A stretch of 64,000 bases of DNA from Streptomyces sp. NBC_01210 (GCF_036010325.1 NZ_CP108549.1:6882001-6946000), one strand, 5' to 3'; counted from the first letter of the stretch, positions 17,186-26,905 are shown. Numbers and translations: made by a program. Notes: generated by a model from the sequence alone, not told the origin.

Positions 17186-18812
17186 CGGTGGCCAGCCCCG
17201 GCTCGGTCAGCGCCTCCGGGAGTACGACGGTGAATTCGGCGCCCCCGCCCGCCGCGTCGCGTACTCGCGCGCTGCCGCCCTGCCGCTCCGCAAGCCTGCG
17301 CACCATCGCCAGCCCGAGACCGCGCTTGCCGTGGACCGGAAGTTCCTTGGTGGACCAGCCCTCAGTGAAGATCAACTCTTGCTGCTCGGGCGGGACTCCG
17401 GGACCGCTGTCCGCGATCCGCAGCACGGCCGTACGGCCCTCCGCACGAAGCTCGATCTCGATCCGCGGGTCGTCGGAGCCGCCGGCCGCGTCCAGAGCGT
17501 TGTCCACGAGATTGCCGACGACCGTCACCAGACCGCGCGGGTCCACCAGTCGGTCCGGCAGCAGCGTGCCGGGCGCGATACGCAGCGATACGCTCCGCTC
17601 CGCCGCCACCGTCGCCTTGCCCACCAGCAGCGCGCCGAGCAGCGGGTCGTGGATCTTTTCGGTGATCTGCTCCGCGGTGGCCCGGTGCACCCCGACCACC
17701 TCGGTGACGAACTCCACCGCGTCCTCGTGCATCTCTAGCTCGAGTAGCCCGAGCAGGGTGTGCATCCGGTTGGCGTGCTCATGGTCCTGCGCCCGCAGGG
17801 CGTCGATCAGGCCGCGGGTGGAGTCCAGCTCGCGGCCCAGCTGCTCCAGCTCGGTGCGGTCGCGCAGGGTGGCGACGGCGCCGCCGTCGTCGGTCGGCAT
17901 CCGGTTGGCGATCAGCACCCGGCTGCCCCGCACGGTCAGCAGGTCCTCGCCGGTGACGCGGCCCGCCAGTACATCGGTGGTGCGGCCGTCGCCGAGGACC
18001 TCGTCGAGCGGCAGCCCCATCGCCTCGTCGCCCAGGCCGAGCAGCCGCTGTGCCTCGTCGTTCATCAGCCGGATCCTGCCCGTGGCGTCGAGCGCCACGA
18101 CTCCTTCCCGGATGCCGTGGAGCATTGCCTCGCGCTCCGCCAGCAGAGCGGAGATATCGGAGAAGGCCAGGTCGTGGGTCTGCCGCTGGAGCCTGCGGGA
18201 GATCAGATAGGCGGCCAGGGCTCCGACAGCCAGGGCCCCGCCGGCATATGCGAGCAGTCCCGGGATCGCCGCCAGCAGCCTGGCGCGCACGCTGTCGTAC
18301 TCGATACCGACCGATACCGCGCCGACGATCGTGCCGCTTCTGTCCCGCAGTGGCACCTTCCCACGGGCGGATCGGCCGAGCGTTCCGCTGTCGATCTCCA
18401 GCACCTCGTTGCCCGCGAGGGCGTCGCTGGGATCGGTGGAGACGACCCGGCCGATCTGCTCGGGGGCGGTGTGGGACCAGCGCACGCCACGCCTGTCCAT
18501 GATCACGACATACTCGGCGCCGGTCGCCTGTCGTATCCGCTCGGCCTTGGCCTGAACCGGACCACCGGCCGTCGGCCGTGAGCCGAGCAGCTCGTCGGCG
18601 ACTTCCGGGGAAGCGGTGGTCTGGGCGATGGCGAGCGCCCGGCGCATCGCCTGATCGTCGAGTTGTGCGCTGAGCGGGGCGAGGAAGAGGCCGGTGGCCA
18701 GCACAGTGACACCGGTGGCGATGGCCAGCTGCATCAGCAGGACCTGGGAGAAGACCCGCTGCGGCCAGCCGAACCGCCGGCGCCGGGCGGGAGCGGTCGG
18801 TACGGGACTCAT
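17169..18812 (-). CDS. sensor histidine kinase, CitA/DpiB type
   Basis: 547 residues. A first membrane segment lies near 25-45, an extracytoplasmic PAS/Cache-like sensor domain at about 50-175 (with VVIMDRRGVRWSH and GAVSVGIEYD), a second membrane segment at about 185-205, a cytoplasmic PAS domain, then the phosphoacceptor region (DHEHANRMHTLLGLLELEM) and an ATPase domain (NLVDNALDAA, DSGPGVP, GKRGLGLAMV). This order is typical of citrate/dicarboxylate-sensing kinases. The ATG at 18812 was chosen because the hydrophobic segment follows it closely; the open frame extends to 19118. The stop overlaps the first ATG of the tandem duplication. Confidence 0.9.
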   Translation of the reverse strand: MSPVPTAPARRRRFGWPQRVFSQVLLMQLAIATGVTVLATGLFLAPLSAQLDDQAMRRALAIAQTTASPEVADELLGSRPTAGGPVQAKAERIRQATGAEYVVIMDRRGVRWSHTAPEQIGRVVSTDPSDALAGNEVLEIDSGTLGRSARGKVPLRDRSGTIVGAVSVGIEYDSVRARLLAAIPGLLAYAGGALAVGALAAYLISRRLQRQTHDLAFSDISALLAEREAMLHGIREGVVALDATGRIRLMNDEAQRLLGLGDEAMGLPLDEVLGDGRTTDVLAGRVTGEDLLTVRGSRVLIANRMPTDDGGAVATLRDRTELEQLGRELDSTRGLIDALRAQDHEHANRMHTLLGLLELEMHEDAVEFVTEVVGVHRATAEQITEKIHDPLLGALLVGKATVAAERSVSLRIAPGTLLPDRLVDPRGLVTVVGNLVDNALDAAGGSDDPRIEIELRAEGRTAVLRIADSGPGVPPEQQELIFTEGWSTKELPVHGKRGLGLAMVRRLAERQGGSARVRDAAGGGAEFTVVLPEALTEPGLATAEGAR

Positions 18813-18896
18813 GCCTAGGAACGGTAGAGGGCCGAACGTTCTTTCTGAAATCTCCAGGTCTCCGCGCCCGTCGGCCGACCCGCGGGATCTCTGTCC

Positions 18897-19085
18897 GTGA
18901 CGGACCACGGTGCCGACGGGAGCGGCGCCGCGGACTCGACCGCCGCCTTCCAGCGGGCCGTCGACGCGGGCAAGGTGCAGGCCAAGGAGGCCGGCACCAC
19001 GACGCGCCATCTGCGGCTCACGGTCACGGCCAACACCGGTTGGCCGGCGCCGCAGTTCAGTGAAGTGGAGGCCTGTCGCTCCTGA
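18897..19085 (+). pseudogene. remnant of a secreted carbohydrate-active enzyme
   Basis: A 62-codon frame whose first part (DHGADGSGAADSTAAFQRAV) resembles the N-terminal repeat of pectate-lyase-superfamily proteins. The last part (LRLTVTANTGWPAPQFSEVE) resembles the C-terminal end of an F5/8 type C (discoidin) carbohydrate-binding domain. Such pieces normally sit several hundred residues apart, so this looks like an internal-deletion remnant of a glycoside hydrolase gene. There is no signal peptide and no clear ribosome binding site. Both similarities are from memory and short. Confidence 0.5.
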
Positions 19086-19154
19086 CAGGCAGACCGTGAA
19101 CGACAACGTGCTCGGCACCTGTGGGCGCCGAGCACGTGTGGGTCCCTGCGCCGA

Positions 19155-19391
19155 TCAAGCGTCCGGGATGTCTGCCTTCGCTCTGATGAGCGTGTCGCGA
19201 CTGATGATCACGATCCGCTCGTAGTCGGCGCGTCCTGCGTCGGAGGGGAGCTCATGGTCGAGCACCTCCGTGGCGTCTGTGCCGATGACGGCGAAGTTGC
19301 CGTCACTCAGCTCGAAGATGTCCGGGCATGTTTGTCCTGACATGCTTCCGCGCTGACGGGGAGATGCTCCGATCCGGCGCACGATCTTCAA
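19155..19391 (-). CDS. small hypothetical protein next to the DUF6082 gene
   Basis: 78 residues from a TTG at 19391 with GAGGA seven bases upstream; the ATG at 19343 (starting MSGQTCPDIF) is an alternative. It contains a compact beta-rich core (CPDIFELSDGNFAVIGTDAT) and no membrane segment. From memory, this short protein is often encoded directly after a DUF6082 gene in Streptomyces, as here (70 bases downstream, same strand). Its function is unknown. Confidence 0.7.
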   Translation of the reverse strand: MKIVRRIGASPRQRGSMSGQTCPDIFELSDGNFAVIGTDATEVLDHELPSDAGRADYERIVIISRDTLIRAKADIPDA

Positions 19392-19461
19392 TTGGGGGAT
19401 CCTCGGAGGGTGGTAGGGGTGCGATGAATCGCCGTTCTATGTCAAGATCACACACGCAGCG

Positions 19462-20127
19462 TCAGTCGGCCCACCAGCCACGGCCGTCATCCCCCTGACG
19501 GTTGATGAGGCGATCGACCAGCCGCCCCAGGTAGGCCTCCTGCGATTCGTAACTCACGCTGGCGCGATGGTCCCTTGTAGCAGCCCAGAACTCGCGGAAG
19601 ATGGGGTTCCGGCAAATCACTCGAAGGTGTCCCCGGACGTCGTCCTCGCTTGCCGCCCCGATCCGGTAGGCGTGCAGAACGTGCTGGTACAGGGCATTGG
19701 CGTAGAGGAACTGGCGCTGCTTCACCGGCGATAACGCGGCGTCGTAGGTGTCCAGAACAGCAGCCAGGTCCGGATCGTCCATCGCCTTGCTCAGCAGCTC
19801 GAAATGGAGTCGCTGCTGGTTGGTGATGTCGGCGCGGCGCTGGAAACTGTTGGCCTGCTCCATGTGCTCGAGCTGGGTGCTCAGGTTGCTGTTCTGGCGG
19901 TGCATTTGCTGGTGCTGAATCACCAGGGCGACGATCACCGCGCCGAAGGCCAGACCGGAGAAAACCGCATTGGCGGCAGAGACGTCCGTGTCGGGCGCGA
20001 GTTCCTTCATCGTGGCGCTGATGGCGAGGCTGAGCGCAGCGACCAGTCCGATGACCGCCAATGCGCTCAGGAAGACAACCGCGACACCGGCGATGACACC
20101 CCGGTTGCCGTTCCCCTGTGTGCTCAT
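19462..20127 (-). CDS. DUF6082 family membrane protein, with a TTA codon
   Basis: 221 residues from the ATG at 20127 with GGGGG upstream. Two hydrophobic segments (about residues 10-32 and 48-66) are followed by a helical region (QHQQMHRQNSNLSTQLEHME) and a cytoplasmic domain with conserved RNPIFREFWAATRDHR. The family occurs in Streptomyces, often in several copies; its function is unknown. Leu132 is encoded by TTA (plus-strand positions 19732-19734), so full translation should need the bldA tRNA. It appears to form a two-gene unit with the small gene downstream. Confidence 0.82.
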   Translation of the reverse strand: MSTQGNGNRGVIAGVAVVFLSALAVIGLVAALSLAISATMKELAPDTDVSAANAVFSGLAFGAVIVALVIQHQQMHRQNSNLSTQLEHMEQANSFQRRADITNQQRLHFELLSKAMDDPDLAAVLDTYDAALSPVKQRQFLYANALYQHVLHAYRIGAASEDDVRGHLRVICRNPIFREFWAATRDHRASVSYESQEAYLGRLVDRLINRQGDDGRGWWAD

Positions 20128-20377
20128 GTCAACCCCCGATTCACAGGCGACCGACCGATGTGGAGGCCGGTGACTGCGTGTACCGACTCCCAGAGTGCCG
20201 AGCGGCTCTGATCGGCCGGGAGGCGGAGAAAACGGCGCACAGAGGGAACGCGGTGGCGTATATCCGTGGGCCGTGTCCCATGTGTGCCCGCTGCGCGCCG
20301 CTAACAACCGTTCACTTCGCGCCGCGCCCATATCCTGGGGAGCCCCCGCCGCAGTCGAGAATCCCCGAGGTGCCCCC

Positions 20378-21472
20378 TTGAGCAAGCCGCAGATCCCCGT
20401 CGTCGTCCTTGCGGGCTTTCTGGGATCCGGCAAGACCACCCTCCTCAACCACCTGCTCCGTCGCAACGGCGGCACCCGCATCGGTGTCGTCGTCAATGAC
20501 TTCGGCTCCATCGAGATCGACGCCATGACCGTCGCAGGGCAGGTCGGCTCCACCGTGTCCCTCGGAAACGGCTGTCTGTGCTGTGCCGTCGACGCGAGTG
20601 AGCTGGACGACTATCTGGAGAAGCTCACCCGGCCCGCCGCGCGTATCGACGTCATCGTCATCGAGGCCAGTGGGCTTGCCGAGCCGCAGGAGCTCGTACG
20701 GATGCTGCTGGCCAGCGACAATCCGCGCATCGTGTACGGGGGACTGGTCGAGGTCGTAGACGCGGCCGAGTTCGACGCGACCCGGGCGCGGCACCCCGAG
20801 ATCGACCGGCATCTCGCGATCGCGGATCTCGTCGTTCTGAACAAGGCGGACCGGGTGGAGCCGGACGCACTGGCACGAGTGCTCGGGACGCTCGTCGAGC
20901 TCGGTGCGGGCACGCCCGCGATCACTGTGGAACACGGGCGGGTCGACCCGCAGATGCTCTTCGACTCCGCGGCGCGGCAGGAGCGGCCGGAGAAGGTACG
21001 CCAGCTGTCCTTCGAGGACCTGTACGCGGACGAGTACGACCACGACCACGGCCATACGGACCATCTGCACGCCGCGTACGAGAGCCTCGCCTTCACGGCG
21101 GACGCGCCCATGCACCCGCGCCGGCTCATGGACTTCCTCGACTCCAGGCCCGAAGGGCTCTACCGGATCAAGGGATTCGTCGACTTCGGGACTGCCGACC
21201 CGGACAACCGGTACGCCGTCCATGCCGTCGGCCGGTTTCTGCGGTTCTACCCGTCACGCTGGGTGCCCGGCGAGGAGCGGCTGACGCAGCTCGTGCTGAT
21301 CGGCTCGGGCGTCGACGCCGGGGCGCTGCGCAAGCAGCTGGAGTCCTGCGCGCAGTCCGGTCCGCAGGACGCCCCCGACGAGCGGAGCATATGGGGCGTC
21401 CTGCGGTACGTACCGGCCGAACCGGATGAGACAGCGGACCCGGCGGAGACCGCGCTCCAGCAGCTCGACTAG
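20378..21472 (+). CDS. CobW/COG0523-type GTPase, probable metal chaperone
   Basis: 364 residues. Motifs include the G1 loop GFLGSGKTT at 13-21, the COG0523 metal-binding CxCC at Cys66-Cys69 (GNGCLCCAV), the G3-like region IEASGLAEP, NKAD as the nucleotide-specificity motif, and a His-rich stretch (DHDHGHTDHLHA) near 215-228. The C-terminal CobW_C domain has YRIKGFVDF. Such proteins deliver zinc or cobalt to enzymes. The TTG at 20378 is chosen because it starts right before the conserved beta strand; the open frame runs back to 20195. I saw no obvious Zur box upstream. Its stop codon is shared in a CTAG with parC. Confidence 0.88.
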   Translation: MSKPQIPVVVLAGFLGSGKTTLLNHLLRRNGGTRIGVVVNDFGSIEIDAMTVAGQVGSTVSLGNGCLCCAVDASELDDYLEKLTRPAARIDVIVIEASGLAEPQELVRMLLASDNPRIVYGGLVEVVDAAEFDATRARHPEIDRHLAIADLVVLNKADRVEPDALARVLGTLVELGAGTPAITVEHGRVDPQMLFDSAARQERPEKVRQLSFEDLYADEYDHDHGHTDHLHAAYESLAFTADAPMHPRRLMDFLDSRPEGLYRIKGFVDFGTADPDNRYAVHAVGRFLRFYPSRWVPGEERLTQLVLIGSGVDAGALRKQLESCAQSGPQDAPDERSIWGVLRYVPAEPDETADPAETALQQLD

Positions 21473-23919
21473 CTCAACGGGCCCGCCAACACCGCGACCG
21501 CCGACGTCACCGGCGTACCCGAGCCGTCCCGCCGCGGGTCCAGCTCCGGGAGCTCGGCTGGTGCGCCGTTCTTCTGCGCCGCACGGGCCGGTGCCGCGCC
21601 CGCCCAGGCCAGCACCAGCACATCCTCGCCCTTGAGGAAGCGCTGGCAGCGCACGCCGCCCGTGGCCCGCCCCTTGCGCGGGTACTGGTCGAAGGGGGTG
21701 AGCTTCCACGTCGTCACCGAGTCGTCCAGCGTGCCGTGCGAGCCCGCGATGGTGAAGATCACCGCGTCGCCGGCCGGGTCGACCGCCGTGAACGAGAGAA
21801 CCTCGGCGCCGTCCGCCAGCTTGATGCCGGCCATGCCGCCGGCCGCCCGGCCCTGCGGCCGCACCTGCGAGGCCTGGTAGCGCAACAGCTGGGCGTCGGA
21901 GGTGATGAAGACCAGGTCCTCCTCGCCCGTACGCAGCTCGGTCCCGCCGACGATCCGGTCACCTTCCTTGAGGGTGATGACCTCCAACTCGTCCTTGTTC
22001 GCCGGGTAGTCGGGGACGACGCGCTTGACGACACCCTGCAGCGTGCCGAGCGCGAGGCCCGGCGAGGACTCGTCGAGCGTGGTGAGGCAGATGACCGTCT
22101 CGTCCTCCTCCAGCGACAGGAACTCCGAGACCGGCGCACCGCCCGACAGATTGGGCGAGGACACCGTGTCCGGAAGCTGCGGAAGGTCGATCACCGCGAG
22201 CCGCAGCAGCCGCCCGGCTGACGTCACAGCGCCCACATCGCCGCGCTGTGTCGCCGGCACCGCCGAAACGATCACATCGTGCTTGGTGCGCTTTCCGCCC
22301 TCGTGCGCCAGGGGTTCGCCATTGGCGGTGCGGGCCAGCAGGCCGGTCGAGGACAGCAGCACCCGGCACGGGTCGTCCGCGACCTCCAGCGCCACCGCGG
22401 CGAGCGGTGTACCTGCCGACTCCAGCAGCACCGTGCGCCGCGCGGTGCCGAACTTCTTCGCCACCGCGGCCAGTTCGGTCGAGACCAGCTTGCGCAGCTC
22501 GGTGTCCGAGTCGAGGATCCCGGTCAGCTCGTCGATCTCGCCGTTGAGCCGGTCTCGCTCGCTCTCCAGCTCGATCCGGTCGAACCTGGTCAGCCGGCGG
22601 AGCGGAGTGTCCAGAATGTACTGAGTCTGGATTTCGCTGAGCGAGAAGCGCTCGATCAGCCGCTCCTTGGCCTGCGCGGAATTGTCACTCGACCGGATGA
22701 GCCGGATGACCTCGTCGATGTCGAGAAGCGCGACAAGCAGGCCCTCGACCAGGTGCAACCGGTCGCGCCGCTTGGCCCGCCGGAACTCGCTGCGCCGCCG
22801 CACGACCTCGAAGCGGTGATCGAGATAGACCTCGAGCAGCTCCTTGAGCCCCAGGGTGAGCGGCTGCCCGTCCACCAGCGCCACATTGTTGATGCCGAAG
22901 GACTCCTCCATCGGCGTCAGCTTGTAGAGCTGCTCCAGCACGGCCTCGGGGATGAAGCCGTTCTTGACCTCGATGACCAGCCGCAGACCGTGCTGCCGGT
23001 CGGTGAGGTCCTTGACGTCCGCGATGCCCTGGAGCTTCTTCGCCGAGACCAGGTCCTTGATCTTCGCGATCACCTTCTCCGGGCCGACCGTGAAGGGCAG
23101 TTCGGTGATCACCAGGCCCTTGCGGCGCGCCGTGACGTCCTCCACGGAGGCCGTCGCGCGGATCTTGAAGGTGCCGCGGCCGGACTCGTACGCGTCCTTG
23201 ATGCCGTTCAGGCCCACGATCCGGCCGCCGGTCGGCAGGTCGGGCCCGGGGACGAAGCGCATCAGCGTCTCGAGGTCCGCGCCCGGGTGCTTGATCAGAT
23301 GCCGGGCGGCGGCGATGACCTCGCCCAGATTGTGCGGCGGCATGTTCGTCGCCATGCCGACGGCGATCCCGGACGAGCCGTTGACCAGCAGGTTCGGGTA
23401 GGCGGCGGGGAGCGCGACCGGCTCCCGCTCCTGGCCGTCGTAGTTCGACTGGAAGTCGACGGTGTCCTCGTCGATCGACTCCGTCATCAGGCTGGTGGCA
23501 TCTGCCATCCGGCACTCGGTGTACCGCATGGCGGCCGGCGGGTCGTCGTTGCCGAGGGAGCCGAAGTTGCCGTGGCCGTCGACCAGCGGCAGGCGCATCG
23601 AGAACGGCTGCGCCATCCGCACGAGGGCGTCGTAGATCGACGCGTCGCCGTGCGGGTGCAGCTTACCCATGACCTCGCCGACCACACGGGCGCACTTCAC
23701 ATAGCCGCGGTCGGGGCGCAGGCCCATCTCGTTCATCTGGTAGACGATGCGGCGGTGCACCGGCTTCATACCGTCGCGGGCGTCCGGCAGGGCCCGGGAG
23801 TAGATCACCGAGTACGCGTACTCGAGGAAGGAGCCCTGCATTTCGTCGACGACGTCGATGTCGAGGATCTTCTCCTCGAAGTCGTCCGGCGGCGGGGTCT
23901 TCGTGCTGCGGCGGGCCAT
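21469..23919 (-). CDS. parC: DNA topoisomerase IV subunit A (ParC)
   Basis: 816 residues, type IIA topoisomerase breakage-rejoining subunit. The active-site Tyr133 lies in AAMRYTECRM. The quinolone-resistance region is visible (KLHPHGDASIYDALVRMAQP), and the C-terminal domain contains beta-pinwheel repeats. No canonical QRRGGKG GyrA box is apparent; the nearest is KRTKHD. This supports ParC over GyrA, as does pairing with the nearby parE. It is convergent with the CobW gene, the two stop codons overlapping in CTAG, and divergent from the M16 peptidase operon. Confidence 0.92.
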   Translation of the reverse strand: MARRSTKTPPPDDFEEKILDIDVVDEMQGSFLEYAYSVIYSRALPDARDGMKPVHRRIVYQMNEMGLRPDRGYVKCARVVGEVMGKLHPHGDASIYDALVRMAQPFSMRLPLVDGHGNFGSLGNDDPPAAMRYTECRMADATSLMTESIDEDTVDFQSNYDGQEREPVALPAAYPNLLVNGSSGIAVGMATNMPPHNLGEVIAAARHLIKHPGADLETLMRFVPGPDLPTGGRIVGLNGIKDAYESGRGTFKIRATASVEDVTARRKGLVITELPFTVGPEKVIAKIKDLVSAKKLQGIADVKDLTDRQHGLRLVIEVKNGFIPEAVLEQLYKLTPMEESFGINNVALVDGQPLTLGLKELLEVYLDHRFEVVRRRSEFRRAKRRDRLHLVEGLLVALLDIDEVIRLIRSSDNSAQAKERLIERFSLSEIQTQYILDTPLRRLTRFDRIELESERDRLNGEIDELTGILDSDTELRKLVSTELAAVAKKFGTARRTVLLESAGTPLAAVALEVADDPCRVLLSSTGLLARTANGEPLAHEGGKRTKHDVIVSAVPATQRGDVGAVTSAGRLLRLAVIDLPQLPDTVSSPNLSGGAPVSEFLSLEEDETVICLTTLDESSPGLALGTLQGVVKRVVPDYPANKDELEVITLKEGDRIVGGTELRTGEEDLVFITSDAQLLRYQASQVRPQGRAAGGMAGIKLADGAEVLSFTAVDPAGDAVIFTIAGSHGTLDDSVTTWKLTPFDQYPRKGRATGGVRCQRFLKGEDVLVLAWAGAAPARAAQKNGAPAELPELDPRRDGSGTPVTSAVAVLAGPLS

Positions 23920-24111
23920 CGCGGCTGCGGCTCCTTCTCGCTCTTGTGCGGGGCAGTACTCAGGTTCTGACGCGGACCATTGTGGACCGAGCCTCTGACA
24001 ACGCCGACCTCGACCCGTCGTTGGGCCGTTCTCGGCCGGGAACTTCGCCAGGTGTCAGATCGCTTGCATACAGTGGCAGGACTTCTCCATATCGCGATCG
24101 AAGGGACGTAC

Positions 24112-25485
24112 ATGCCCATGGGTCACACGGCCACAGCGCAGGCCGGTTCCGGCGGCCTGACAGCGACCGAGCACCGCCTGGCCAACGGCCTGCGCGTGGT
24201 GCTCTCCGAGGACCACCTGACCCCGGTCGCCGCGGTCTGCCTCTGGTACGACGTAGGTTCGCGCCACGAGGTCAAGGGCCGTACCGGCCTTGCTCACCTT
24301 TTCGAGCATCTGATGTTCCAGGGCTCGGGCCAGGTCAAGGGGAACGGCCACTTCGAGCTGGTTCAGGGAGCCGGCGGCTCGCTGAACGGCACCACCAGCT
24401 TCGAGCGCACCAACTACTTCGAGACGATGCCCACGCACCAGCTGGAGCTCGCCCTCTGGCTGGAAGCCGACCGCATGGGCTCGCTGCTCGCGGCTCTCGA
24501 CGACGAGTCGATGGAGAATCAGCGTGACGTCGTCAAGAACGAGCGCCGCCAGCGGTACGACAATGTCCCGTACGGCACGGCCTTCGAGCGGCTGACGGCT
24601 CTGGCCTACCCGGAGGGCCACCCGTACCACCACACGCCGATCGGCTCGATGGCCGATCTGGATGCCGCGACCCTCGAGGACGCGCGCACGTTCTTCCGTA
24701 CGTACTACGCGCCGAACAACGCCGTGCTGTCGGTCGTCGGCGACATCGACCCGGAGCAGACGCTCGCCTGGATCGAGACGTACTTCGGCTCCATCCCGTC
24801 CCACGAGGGCAAGCAGCCGCCGCGCGACGGCTCCCTCCCGGAGATCATCGGCGAGCAGCTGCGCGAGGAGATCGTCGAAGAGGTCCCGGCCCGGGCGCTG
24901 ATGGCCGCCTACCGCCTGCCGCACGACGGCACGCGCGAGAGCGACGCCGCTGACCTGGCGCTCACCGTCCTCGGCGGCGGAGAGTCCTCGCGGCTGCACA
25001 ACCGCCTTGTGCGCCGTGACCAGACGGCCGTCGCGGCCGGCTTCGGTCTGCTGCGGCTGGCCGGCGCCCCTTCGCTGGGCTGGCTGGACGTCAAGACCTC
25101 CGGCGGTGTCGAGGTGCCGCAGATCGAGGCCGCGGTCGACGAGGAGCTGGCGCGGTTCGCCGCGGAGGGTCCCACGCCCGAGGAGATGGAGCGGGCGCAG
25201 GCCCAGTTGGAGCGCGAGTGGCTGGACCGGCTCGGCACGGTCGCCGGCCGCGCCGACGAACTGTGTCGGTACGCCGTGCTGTTCGGCGACCCGCAGCTGG
25301 CGCTGACCGCCGTGCAGCGGGTGCTGGACGTCACCGCCGCAGAGGTGCAGGCAGTCGCCAAGGCCCGGCTGCGCCCGGACAACAGGGCGGTGCTGGTCTA
25401 CGAGCCCCTCTCCGCGGACAACGGCGACAGCGACGGCGACAGCGACAGCGACGAGAACGACGAGCGCGAAGGAGCGGACCAGTGA
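24112..25485 (+). CDS. M16 family zinc metallopeptidase (catalytic member)
   Basis: 457 residues. The inverted zinc motif HxxEH is intact at His62, Glu65 and His66 (AHLFEHLMFQG), with the distal Glu expected in ENQRDVVKNERRQRYDN. The ATG at 24112 follows GAAGGGA; an upstream in-frame extension is not supported. The C-terminus ends in a short Asp/Ser/Gly repeat (GDSDGDSDSDEN). It resembles mitochondrial-processing-peptidase-like and PqqL/YmxG-type proteins. Its stop overlaps the start of a second M16 gene (GTGA), so the two subunits are probably made together as a heterodimer. Confidence 0.9.
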   Translation: MPMGHTATAQAGSGGLTATEHRLANGLRVVLSEDHLTPVAAVCLWYDVGSRHEVKGRTGLAHLFEHLMFQGSGQVKGNGHFELVQGAGGSLNGTTSFERTNYFETMPTHQLELALWLEADRMGSLLAALDDESMENQRDVVKNERRQRYDNVPYGTAFERLTALAYPEGHPYHHTPIGSMADLDAATLEDARTFFRTYYAPNNAVLSVVGDIDPEQTLAWIETYFGSIPSHEGKQPPRDGSLPEIIGEQLREEIVEEVPARALMAAYRLPHDGTRESDAADLALTVLGGGESSRLHNRLVRRDQTAVAAGFGLLRLAGAPSLGWLDVKTSGGVEVPQIEAAVDEELARFAAEGPTPEEMERAQAQLEREWLDRLGTVAGRADELCRYAVLFGDPQLALTAVQRVLDVTAAEVQAVAKARLRPDNRAVLVYEPLSADNGDSDGDSDSDENDEREGADQ

Positions 25486-26870
25486 GCGACGCTGCCGTGA
25501 CCATGGAGTTCCACCCGCAGCCGAAGGCCGGCGCCGCCCGCCCCTGGGCGTTCCCGGCCCCCGAGCGCGGCACGCTGGACAACGGCCTCACCGTGCTGCG
25601 CTGCCATCGCCCGGGCCAGCAGGTGGTGGCCGTCGAAATCTGCCTCGACGCCCCGCTGGACGCCGAGCCGGAGGGCCTCGACGGCGTTGCCACGATCATG
25701 GCGCGCGCCTTGTCGGAAGGCACCGACAAGCACACCGCCGAGGAGTTCGCCGCCGAGCTGGAGCGCTGCGGTGCCACCCTCGACGCGCACGCCGACCACC
25801 CGGGTGTCCGCGTCTCCCTGGAGGTCCCGGTCTCCCGGCTGCCGAAGGCGCTCGGTCTGCTCGCCGAGGCGCTGCGCGCGCCGGCCTTCGCCGACAACGA
25901 GGTGGAGCGGCTGGTACGCAACCGGCTGGACGAGATCCCGCACGAGACGGCCAACCCGGCCCGCCGTGCGGCCAAGGAGCTCTCCAAGGAGCTCTTTCCG
26001 GCCTCCCTGCGTATGTCGCGCCCCCGCCAGGGTACGGAGGAGACGGTCGCCCGTATCGACTCCGCGGCCGTACGGGCTTTCTACGCGGCGCATGTCCGGC
26101 CCGCCACCGCCACCGCGGTGATCGTCGGCGACCTCACGGACGTCGATCTGGACGCCGTGCTCGCCGACTCACTCGGCACCTGGAAGGGCGACAGCGCCGC
26201 GCCCCGTCCCAAACCGCCGATCACCGCCGACGACACCGGCCGTGTGGTCATCGTGGACCGTCCCGGCGCCGTCCAGACGCAGCTGCTGATCGGCCGCATC
26301 GGCCCGGACCGCCACGACCGCGTATGGCCGGCCCAGGTGCTCGGTGCGTACTGCCTTGGCGGCACTCTCACCTCGCGCCTTGACCGCGTGCTGCGCGAGG
26401 AGAAGGGCTACACCTACGGCGTACGGGCCTTCGGCCAGGTGCTGCGCTCCGCTCCCGACGGGTCGGGCGCCTCGCTGCTCGCCATCAGCGGCTCCGTGGA
26501 CACCCCGAACACCGGACCGGCGCTGGACGACCTCTGGAAGGTGCTGCGTACGCTCGCGGCCGAAGGTCTGACCGACGCCGAACGCGATGTCGCCGTGCAG
26601 AACCTGGTGGGTGTCGCCCCGCTGAAGTTCGAGACGGCCGCCTCCGTCGCGGGCACGCTCGCCGACCAGGTCGAGCAGTTCCTCCCGGACGACTACCAGG
26701 CGCAGTTGTACGTACGCCTGGCCGAGACCGGCACCGTCGAGGCGACGGCCGCGGCTGTCAGCGCCTTCCCGGTGGACCGTGTTGTCACGGTGCTCGTCGG
26801 TGACGCCTCGCAGATCGAGGAGCCGGTCAAGGCGCTCGGCATCGGCGAAGTGACGGTTGTCACAGGCTGA
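25482..26870 (+). CDS. M16 family protein lacking the zinc motif
   Basis: 462 residues from a GTG at 25482 that overlaps the previous stop codon; the ATG at 25503 is an alternative. It has the two-domain M16 fold (LDNGLTVLRCH at the N-terminus; YCLGGTLTSRLDRVLREEKG, then YTYGVRA in the second half), but the HxxEH position reads DGVATIMARAL, without the metal ligands. It probably forms the non-catalytic partner of the preceding protease, as in alpha/beta MPP pairs. A strong terminator follows. Confidence 0.88.
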   Translation: MSDAAVTMEFHPQPKAGAARPWAFPAPERGTLDNGLTVLRCHRPGQQVVAVEICLDAPLDAEPEGLDGVATIMARALSEGTDKHTAEEFAAELERCGATLDAHADHPGVRVSLEVPVSRLPKALGLLAEALRAPAFADNEVERLVRNRLDEIPHETANPARRAAKELSKELFPASLRMSRPRQGTEETVARIDSAAVRAFYAAHVRPATATAVIVGDLTDVDLDAVLADSLGTWKGDSAAPRPKPPITADDTGRVVIVDRPGAVQTQLLIGRIGPDRHDRVWPAQVLGAYCLGGTLTSRLDRVLREEKGYTYGVRAFGQVLRSAPDGSGASLLAISGSVDTPNTGPALDDLWKVLRTLAAEGLTDAERDVAVQNLVGVAPLKFETAASVAGTLADQVEQFLPDDYQAQLYVRLAETGTVEATAAAVSAFPVDRVVTVLVGDASQIEEPVKALGIGEVTVVTG

Positions 26871-26905
26871 TTGGGGATATCCGGCAGACAACTCAAAACG
26901 GACAA

